From Burkholderiaceae bacterium (GTDB lineage Bacteria > Pseudomonadota > Gammaproteobacteria > Burkholderiales > Burkholderiaceae): a stretch of DNA of 48,842 nucleotides. A program made the translations under genes and the position numbers. The stretch's first letter is position 1. Each line of letters begins with the position of its first letter. Below, in pieces: positions 41,977 through 48,842 of this stretch. The stretch lies in the NCBI GenBank assembly GCA_030151165.1, contig JASLEM010000011.1, positions 1 through 48,842 of the forward strand, written 5' to 3'. The notes beneath the pieces were generated by a model. It was not told the origin of the DNA and ran no database searches. It saw only the letters and a program-made list of their open reading frames with translations.

Positions 41977-41991
41977 GTGCCAGAACGGCAC
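41977..41991 (-). promoter_or_regulatory. Candidate activator dyad upstream of exaC
   Basis: GTGCC-AGAAC-GGCAC, a perfect 5-bp dyad with a 5-base spacer, about 110 bases upstream of the exaC sigma-54 promoter. Its right part GGCACA resembles the GGAACA half of the dyad before pqqA, at a like distance. Confidence 0.45.
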
Positions 41992-42008
41992 ACCTGCTCC
42001 TGCAACGC

Positions 42009-42863
42009 TCAGGCGGCGTGCCATGACACATGGCCCTTCGCGAAGATCTGCTTCAGGCGGTCGTCTGCGGCGAGCCCGTCGACGGCCGCCTGCAAGGCCT
42101 CGGCGAGGTCGGTCGAATCCTTCTTCACTGCCAGGCCGACCGCCCAGCCGTCGCGCGCGTTGTGCAGCGTCGGCAGCGGCGTGATGACGAAGCGGTCGTC
42201 GCCCGCGAGCACGCACTCGAGCTCCGAGCCCAGCCCCGCCGCGGCCGCGAACTCGCCGCGCTTCAACGCCTCGGCGGCCTCGACGCCGTCCTTCCAGGTC
42301 GTCGTGAGCTGCTTCGTGTACGCACCGCCGTCCGCGCCGATCATCAGCCAGCCGGCGAGCGTCTGCCCGGGCACGGCGACGCTCTTGCCATTGAGCTGCG
42401 CGAGCGTCTCGAGGTGCGGCAGCATCGCCACGTTGCGCGCGATCATCACGCGGTCGCGCCAGTACGGCGCGAAGATGCGCACCTGCGGGTTGGCGTCCAT
42501 CAGCGGCGCGTCGACCGGCACGTGCAGCATCACGTCGGCCGGCCCGTAGCCAAGGTAGTGGCCCTTCCACACCATGTTGCGCAGGTCGTCGTCCATCTCC
42601 TCGCCGGCCGGGAACGGCAGCAGCGACAGCTTCACGCCGAGCGACTCGGCGAGCGCGCCGGCGAGGTCGACGTCGATGCCGCGGCCCTTGTCGTGGAACG
42701 GCGGCATCTCGTTGTAGACCGCCACGCTCAAGGTGCCGCGCGCCTTCACGCCGGCCAGGCCGCCGCCCGCGGCGAACGCGCCGAGCGGCAGGCCCGTGCC
42801 GAGCACGCCGAGGGCGCCGAACCCGCGCAGCACCGCGCGCCGATCGGGATGGGCGGCGGTCAT
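42009..42863 (-). CDS. Quinoprotein-dehydrogenase-associated periplasmic solute-binding protein (MoxJ/XoxJ-like)
   Basis: A 284-residue secreted protein. A twin-arginine-like signal (DRRAVLRGFGALGVLGTGLP) precedes a type-II periplasmic binding fold (GTLSVAVYNEMPPFHDKGRGIDVDLAGALAESLGVKLSLLPFP). GYGPADVMLHVPVD and RIFAPYWRDRVMIARN are marks of the subgroup found beside PQQ alcohol dehydrogenases. XoxJ/MoxJ are thought to help mature or activate the dehydrogenase rather than feed a transporter, and no ABC permease is here. Its start overlaps the cytochrome stop by 4 bases, so the two are coupled. Confidence 0.88.
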   Translation of the reverse strand: MTAAHPDRRAVLRGFGALGVLGTGLPLGAFAAGGGLAGVKARGTLSVAVYNEMPPFHDKGRGIDVDLAGALAESLGVKLSLLPFPAGEEMDDDLRNMVWKGHYLGYGPADVMLHVPVDAPLMDANPQVRIFAPYWRDRVMIARNVAMLPHLETLAQLNGKSVAVPGQTLAGWLMIGADGGAYTKQLTTTWKDGVEAAEALKRGEFAAAAGLGSELECVLAGDDRFVITPLPTLHNARDGWAVGLAVKKDSTDLAEALQAAVDGLAADDRLKQIFAKGHVSWHAA

Positions 42864-43381
42864 GGCGCGTCCGGCAGCGGCTTCTCGCGCCGCGACTCGA
42901 GGTAGGTCTTGATCGCCCACATCGCCTCCTGGCTCAGCACGCCCTCGAACGGCGGCATGTAGACGGCGCCGTTGCGCGTGCGGCCGTGGCGCACGGTGGT
43001 GATCATGTAGTCGTCGTTGTCCTTGACGCAGTTGTCGCGCGCGGTCTTGTCCTTCATGCCGGCGCATTCGTTGTCGAGGCGGCGCAGGTCGGGCGCGATG
43101 CCGCCCGAGATCGCCTCGAGGCCGTGGCAGCGCGCGCAGTTCTGGTTGAAGCCGGACGCGCCGATCTCCACCGCCGTCGCGTTGCCCGAGTACGGGTTCA
43201 CGCTGCGCCACTCGTCGCCCAGCGGCGCGAGGCCGGTGGTGTCGACCGGCTGCGGCGTCACGTTGCCGTGCGCCGCCACGAGCACGCAGGCGCCGAGCGC
43301 GAGCATCGCCGCGCCGACGCGCGTCGCGAGGCGGAATCGGTCACGGCGGCGATGCGCCGCGACGGGGGAAGTTCGATCCAT
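42860..43381 (-). CDS. pedF: Cytochrome c-550 (PedF type), electron acceptor of a PQQ alcohol dehydrogenase
   Basis: A 173-residue c-type cytochrome. A signal peptide with a long basic N-region ends near VAAHG. One haem is attached at Cys82-Cys85-His86 (CARCH); the distal ligand is probably Met in GAVYMPPFEGVLS. NECAGMKDKTARDNCVKDND is a subgroup-specific insert with a likely disulphide. PedF accepts electrons from periplasmic quinoprotein ethanol dehydrogenases and passes them toward the oxidase. A near-perfect sigma-54 promoter precedes it. The dehydrogenase gene itself is not next door. Confidence 0.92.
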   Translation of the reverse strand: MDRTSPVAAHRRRDRFRLATRVGAAMLALGACVLVAAHGNVTPQPVDTTGLAPLGDEWRSVNPYSGNATAVEIGASGFNQNCARCHGLEAISGGIAPDLRRLDNECAGMKDKTARDNCVKDNDDYMITTVRHGRTRNGAVYMPPFEGVLSQEAMWAIKTYLESRREKPLPDAP

Positions 43382-43426
43382 GTCAGGTCTCCGTCAATCG
43401 TTTGTTGGACAGTCGGCGTCGTGGTC

Positions 43427-43442
43427 TGCAAAGCCCATGCCA
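43427..43442 (-). promoter_or_regulatory. Sigma-54 promoter of pedF
   Basis: Minus strand TGGCATGGGCTTTGCA: consensus TGGCACG-N4-TTGCA with one change, GG and GC 10 bases apart. It lies 46 bases before the pedF start. Confidence 0.85.
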
Positions 43443-43448
43443 CGACGC

Positions 43449-43479
43449 GTTGCTGCAACTGGGAACACTTATTGCAACG
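43449..43479 (-). promoter_or_regulatory. Candidate activator-binding dyads upstream of pedF
   Basis: A perfect palindrome GTTGC-T-GCAAC (43449-43459), an outer GCAACG at 43474-43479 inverted to it, and TGCTGC-N5-GGAACA (43451-43467), whose right half equals that of the pqqA dyad. Close to the promoter for a sigma-54 enhancer, so only part may be functional. Confidence 0.45.
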
Positions 43480-43738
43480 ACGTGACGAGGTGCCGGACCG
43501 CGGCGGACGGTGCAGGGATCCCGACCTGTCCATCGCCCCGGGGCCGGTGCTATCCTCGATCGACGGCCTCTGCCCAAGAGCGCCGCCGCCCTCAGGGATA
43601 GCCCCGACGCCCGGCGACGCACCTGTACCAGGATCGAACAATTCCGCGTCGACCGCGACCGCCGAGAGGCCGCGGCGCACCCGGCACAACGACAGAGACA
43701 ACCCGCCGGGCCACCCGGCGGGAACAGAGGAAGCGACG

Positions 43739-45859
<2,121 letters not shown>

Positions 45860-45881
45860 CGCGCGGCTGAACGCGCGCCGG

Positions 45882-45898
45882 CCCGCCGCCCTGGCGGG
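45882..45898 (+). terminator. Short hairpin after the activator gene
   Basis: CCCGCC-GCCCT-GGCGGG followed by TTAT, 23 bases after the activator stop. The stem is only 6 bp and the T stretch short, so it is a modest terminator. Confidence 0.4.
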
Positions 45899-45926
45899 TT
45901 ATCCCTGTAACGAGACCAGACAGGCC

Positions 45927-45945
45927 CTGTTCCGTTGTGGAACAG
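45927..45945 (+). promoter_or_regulatory. Activator-binding dyad (UAS) upstream of pqqA
   Basis: Perfect 7-bp arms CTGTTCC and GGAACAG around GTTGT. It lies about 107 bases upstream of the pqqA -24 box, the normal range for a sigma-54 enhancer site, and is the best copy of the motif seen before pedF and exaC. Confidence 0.75.
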
Positions 45946-46051
45946 CGCGACACGCGCCGCCGAGCCGCGCGACGGCCCGGGCGGCCCGTCCGCGGCGCCG
46001 CGGGCCGATTTCCCTGCGGGTCAACCCTCGAAAAACGCCGCCCCGGCCGCG

Positions 46052-46067
46052 CGGCACGCGACTTGCG
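46052..46067 (+). promoter_or_regulatory. Sigma-54 promoter of the pqq operon
   Basis: CGGCACGCGACTTGCG: GGCACG, four bases, TTGC, with GG and GC 10 bases apart. It lies 67 bases before the pqqA ATG. Confidence 0.82.
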
Positions 46068-46133
46068 GAAGCACGAGTGCGCCGGCGGCTCGCCGTGGGC
46101 GCGCATTCGCTCAACCACGACAAGGAGACCTTC

Positions 46134-46208
46134 ATGCAATGGACGCAACCCGCGTTTGAAGACCTGCGCTTCGGCTTCGAGATCACGATGTACATCGCCT
46201 CGCGCTGA
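46134..46208 (+). CDS. pqqA: PQQ precursor peptide PqqA
   Basis: A 24-residue peptide preceded by AAGGAGA. It reads [16 protein letters not shown] then ITMYIASR. Glu16 and Tyr20, in the invariant E-x-x-x-Y spacing, are the two residues that are cross-linked by PqqE and become PQQ itself. The Phe/Asp/Leu-rich N-terminal half is the leader bound by PqqD. It is too short for ordinary gene callers and is often missed. It opens the pqqABCDE operon, 60 bases before pqqB, behind a sigma-54 promoter. Confidence 0.96.
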   Translation: MQWTQPAFEDLRFGFEITMYIASR

Positions 46209-46268
46209 TCCGCTCGGCCGCCGTCGCGCCCGCGTGCCGGCGGCCTCCGCACCCTTCTTCCCCGAATC

Positions 46269-47201
46269 ATGAAAATCCTCGTGCTCGGCTCCGGCGCCGG
46301 CGGCGGCTTCCCGCAGTGGAACTGCAACTGCGCGAACTGCGCCGGCCAGCGAAGCGGCCAGCTCCGCGCCCGCGAACGGACGCAGAGCTCGATCGCCGTC
46401 TCGGCGGACGGCGTGTCGTGGGTGCTGCTCAACGCCTCGCCCGACATCGGCACCCAGATCCGCCACCAGCCGCAGCTGCACCCGCGCCATGGCCTGCGCG
46501 ACACGCCGATCCAGGCCGTCGTGCTGATGGACGCGCAGATCGACCACGTCACCGGCCTGCTGGGCCTGCGCGAAGGGCCGTGCATCGACCTCTACGCCAC
46601 GCCCTGCGTGTTCGAGGACCTCACCAGCGGCCTGCCGCTGCTCAACGTCCTGCAGCACTACTGCGGCACGCGCTGGCACATGGTGCCGGTCGACGGGCCG
46701 CGCACGAGCGCGGAGTTCACCGTCGAGGCCGCGCCCGGCCTGCGCTTCACCGCGCTCGCGATCCCCGGCAAGGCGCCGCCGTACTCGCCGCACCGGCGCG
46801 AGCAGATGACCGGCGACAACATCGCGCTGCGCATCGAGGACGTCGCCAGCGGCCGCAGCCTGTTCTATTCGCCCGGCCTCGCGCACGTCGGCGAGCAGGA
46901 GCTCGGCTGGATGAACGGCGCCGACTGCGTGCTCGTCGACGGCACCTTCTGGCTCGAGGACGAGATGCCGCGCGCCGGCCTCGGCACCAAGGCCGCGAGC
47001 GACATGGGCCACCTGCCGCAGCAGGGCCACGCGGGCCGGCCCGGCATGCTCGACGCCCTGCGCGACGCGCGCGCGGTGCGCAAGGTGCTGATCCACATCA
47101 ACAACAGCAACCCGATCCTCGACGAGGACAGCGCGCAGCGCCGCACGCTCGACTCGCTGGGCATCGAGGTCGCCCACGACGGCCTGGAGATCTCCCTGTG
47201 A
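46269..47201 (+). CDS. pqqB: PQQ biosynthesis protein PqqB
   Basis: A 310-residue metallo-beta-lactamase-fold protein. The N-terminus [19 protein letters not shown] has the structural zinc Cys cluster; [28 protein letters not shown] (metal-binding D-x-x-x-DH variant) and [13 protein letters not shown] are hallmarks. PqqB is thought to hydroxylate or process the tyrosine part of the cross-linked precursor. It ends overlapping the GTG of pqqC by 4 bases. Length and motifs are normal. Confidence 0.96.
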   Translation: MKILVLGSGAGGGFPQWNCNCANCAGQRSGQLRARERTQSSIAVSADGVSWVLLNASPDIGTQIRHQPQLHPRHGLRDTPIQAVVLMDAQIDHVTGLLGLREGPCIDLYATPCVFEDLTSGLPLLNVLQHYCGTRWHMVPVDGPRTSAEFTVEAAPGLRFTALAIPGKAPPYSPHRREQMTGDNIALRIEDVASGRSLFYSPGLAHVGEQELGWMNGADCVLVDGTFWLEDEMPRAGLGTKAASDMGHLPQQGHAGRPGMLDALRDARAVRKVLIHINNSNPILDEDSAQRRTLDSLGIEVAHDGLEISL

Positions 47202-47986
47202 CCGCATTGCCCGACCTCGTCCTGCCGCCGATCCGGCCGGCCGACTTCACCGACGCGATCGTCGACGAGCCGTGGAGCGCCGACGAGTTCGAGGCGCAGT
47301 TGCGCGCCCGCGAATCGCGGTACCACATCCACCACCCGTTCAACCTGCGCCTGAACCGCGGCGACCTGCAGCCGTTCCAGGTGCGCGGCTGGGTCGCCAA
47401 CCGCTTCTACTACCAGATGCGCATCCCGCAGAAGGACGCGGCGGTGATGGCCAACTGCCCCGACCGCGCGGAACGCCGGCGCTGGATCGAGCGCATCCTC
47501 GACCACGACGGCCGCGGCGACTTCACCGGCGCCAATGCCGGCGGCATCGAGGCCTGGTGCCGGCTCGGCATGGCGACGGGGCTCGAGCGCGAAGACGTCG
47601 AGTCGCTGCGCCACGTGCAGGCCGGCGTGCGCTTCGCGGTCGACGCCTACGTCAACTTCGCGCGCACGGCGCCGTGGCACGAGGCGGCGATCTCGTCGCT
47701 CACCGAGCTGTTCGCGCCGAAGATCCACGCCGACCGGCTCGCCGGCTGGCCGTCGCACTACCCGTGGATCTCGGCGCAGGGCCTCGCGTACTTCCGCAGC
47801 CGCATCACGCTCGCCAACCGCGACGTCGAGCACGGGCTCGAGGTCGCGCGGCGCTGGTGCACGACGCGCGAGCGCCAGGAGCGCGCGATCCAGATCCTCG
47901 ACTTCAAGCTCGACATCCTGTGGGCCATGCTCGACGCGATCGCGCTCGCCTACCCCGACGACCTCGCACCGGAGCTGCGTCCATGA
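47198..47986 (+). CDS. pqqC: Pyrroloquinoline-quinone synthase PqqC
   Basis: A 262-residue helical oxidase that performs the last ring closure and eight-electron oxidation to PQQ without a metal or cofactor. Start is GTG at 47198, overlapping the pqqB stop (GTGA). [45 protein letters not shown] and RVQ-like [18 protein letters not shown] carry the active-site His, Arg and Tyr residues. ATGA joins it to pqqD. An N-terminal extension of about 15 residues ([14 protein letters not shown]) is mild. Confidence 0.96.
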   Translation: MTALPDLVLPPIRPADFTDAIVDEPWSADEFEAQLRARESRYHIHHPFNLRLNRGDLQPFQVRGWVANRFYYQMRIPQKDAAVMANCPDRAERRRWIERILDHDGRGDFTGANAGGIEAWCRLGMATGLEREDVESLRHVQAGVRFAVDAYVNFARTAPWHEAAISSLTELFAPKIHADRLAGWPSHYPWISAQGLAYFRSRITLANRDVEHGLEVARRWCTTRERQERAIQILDFKLDILWAMLDAIALAYPDDLAPELRP

Positions 47987-48258
47987 TCGATCCCGCCTCG
48001 CGCCCCGCGGTCGCGCCGATGTACCGGCTGCAGTTCGAACAGGCGCAGGACGCCTGGGTGCTGCTGTACCCCGAGGGCATGGTCAAGCTCAACACGCCGG
48101 CCGCCGAGATCCTGCGTCGCTGCGACGGCCGGCGTTCGGTGGACGAGATCGTCGGCGAGCTGGAGGTCGCGTTCGCGCGCGAGGCGCTGCGCGACGACGT
48201 CCACGCCTTCCTCGACCAGGCCGACCAGCGCGGCTGGCTGCAGCGGGCCGCGGGATGA
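47983..48258 (+). CDS. pqqD: PQQ precursor peptide chaperone PqqD
   Basis: A 91-residue winged-helix RiPP-recognition protein. [36 protein letters not shown] matches PqqD closely. It binds the PqqA leader and presents it to the radical SAM enzyme PqqE. It overlaps pqqC and pqqE by ATGA junctions on both sides, so the three are translationally coupled. Confidence 0.95.
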   Translation: MIDPASRPAVAPMYRLQFEQAQDAWVLLYPEGMVKLNTPAAEILRRCDGRRSVDEIVGELEVAFAREALRDDVHAFLDQADQRGWLQRAAG

Positions 48259-48842
48259 GCCCGGCCGCCGCCGTGAAGCCGCCGTTCTGGCTGCTCGCGG
48301 AACTCACCTACCGCTGCCCGCTGCACTGCGTGTTCTGCTCGAACCCGGTCGACTACGCGCGCCACGACCAGGAGCTCGACACCGCCGCCTGGAAGCGCGT
48401 GCTCGCCGAGGCGCGCGCGCTCGGCGCGGTGCAGCTCGGCTTCTCGGGCGGCGAGCCGCTGCTGCGCGACGACCTCGAGGCGCTCGTCGCCCACGCGCGC
48501 GGGCTCGGCTTCTACACCAACCTCATCACCTCCGGCGTCGGCCTGACCGCGGCGCGCGCGCAGGCGCTGAAGTCGGCCGGCCTCGACCACATCCAGCTGT
48601 CGTTCCAGGATTCGACGAAGGAGCTGAACGACTTCATCAGCTCCACGCGCACGTTCGAGCTGAAGTCGCGCGTGGCCGCGATCATCAAGGATGCCGGCTA
48701 CCCGATGGTGCTGAACTGCGTGATGCACCGCTTCAACCTGCCGCACGTCGGCCGCATCATCGACATGGCCGAGCGCATGGGCGCCGACTTCCTCGAGCTC
48801 GCGAACACGCAGTACTACGGCTGGGCCTGGCACAACCGCGCG
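48255..48842 (+). CDS. pqqE: PqqA peptide cyclase PqqE (partial at right edge)
   Basis: The first 196 codons of a radical SAM enzyme, running off the window. The cluster motif is Cys21, Cys25 and Cys28 (CPLHCVFC), followed by GFSGGEPLLRDDLEALVAHAR. HIQLSFQDSTKELNDFISST and MVLNCVMHRFNLPHV are normal for PqqE. It forms the carbon-carbon bond between Glu and Tyr of PqqA. The SPASM domain with auxiliary clusters should lie beyond the edge. Start overlaps pqqD by 4 bases. Confidence 0.96.
   Translation, partial: MSPAAAVKPPFWLLAELTYRCPLHCVFCSNPVDYARHDQELDTAAWKRVLAEARALGAVQLGFSGGEPLLRDDLEALVAHARGLGFYTNLITSGVGLTAARAQALKSAGLDHIQLSFQDSTKELNDFISSTRTFELKSRVAAIIKDAGYPMVLNCVMHRFNLPHVGRIIDMAERMGADFLELANTQYYGWAWHNRA

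Larger units (their letters stand above)
43382..43738. other. Divergent control region between pedF and the sigma-54 activator
   Basis: 357 bases. The pedF-proximal part carries the sigma-54 promoter (43427-43442) and dyads (43449-43479). The part next to the activator gene (43500-43738) contains no clear sigma-70 or sigma-54 box that I can defend; a GAACAG word lies at 43722-43727 just before the ribosome-binding site. No ORF is credible. Confidence 0.5.

Overview
The window is one contiguous 48.8 kb piece of a very GC-rich Proteobacterial chromosome. Gene content (PA0069-type radical SAM protein, PedF cytochrome, GlxA-type regulators, many LysR/TetR/HxlR regulators, an RND tripartite pump, and a pqqABCDE operon with overlapping stop/start codons) fits a free-living Burkholderiales-like betaproteobacterium. 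The genus cannot be fixed from sequence alone. No rRNA, tRNA, CRISPR array, intact insertion sequence or prophage was seen.

Left end (1-1315): the 3' end of glmS, then a tract of visibly lower GC holding at most one doubtful small membrane ORF. Region 1316-12442 is a patchwork of small stress/detoxification units, each with its own regulator: a LysR gene, a secreted HbpS-like protein, a dienelactone hydrolase, two SDRs, three F420-reductase-like NADP-binding proteins, an NmrA-like epimerase, two HxlR and two TetR regulators, and an MFS exporter. Region 12447-15017 holds an alkyltransferase (MGMT/Ogt), a PA0069 radical SAM protein and a DUF7002 protein.

Region 15066-25458 holds the clearest regulatory system. 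Two tandem paralogous TetR genes, an operon for an RND tripartite efflux pump (adaptor, HAE1 pump, outer-membrane lipoprotein) and a gene for an 83-residue single-span membrane protein all carry copies of one operator word, TTAGATGAC. The pump operon and the small-protein gene have nearly identical ~85 bp promoters (TTGACA-17-TAGCAT with three operator copies). This suggests a TetR-controlled efflux regulon with a small, apparently undescribed membrane partner.

Region 25459-38401 carries a thiolase-family protein, a GlxA/AraC regulator, an FAD monooxygenase-ArsR-SRPBCC operon facing a TetR gene, an alkyladenine DNA glycosylase, a DHA2-type MFS exporter, a LysR/VOC divergent pair, an Old Yellow Enzyme, an Nramp-like metal transporter with altered metal-site motifs behind a Fur-like box, and a DUF5675 gene.

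Region 38497-48842 is mainly an alcohol-oxidation region: aldehyde dehydrogenase (exaC-like) with a DUF779 gene, a MoxJ/XoxJ-like binding protein, cytochrome c-550 (pedF), an AcoR-type sigma-54 activator, and pqqA-E. Sigma-54 -24/-12 promoters are visible before exaC, pedF and pqqA, each accompanied by a related dyad with a 5-base spacer that is a candidate activator site. The PQQ alcohol dehydrogenase itself is not in the window and probably lies past the right edge or elsewhere.
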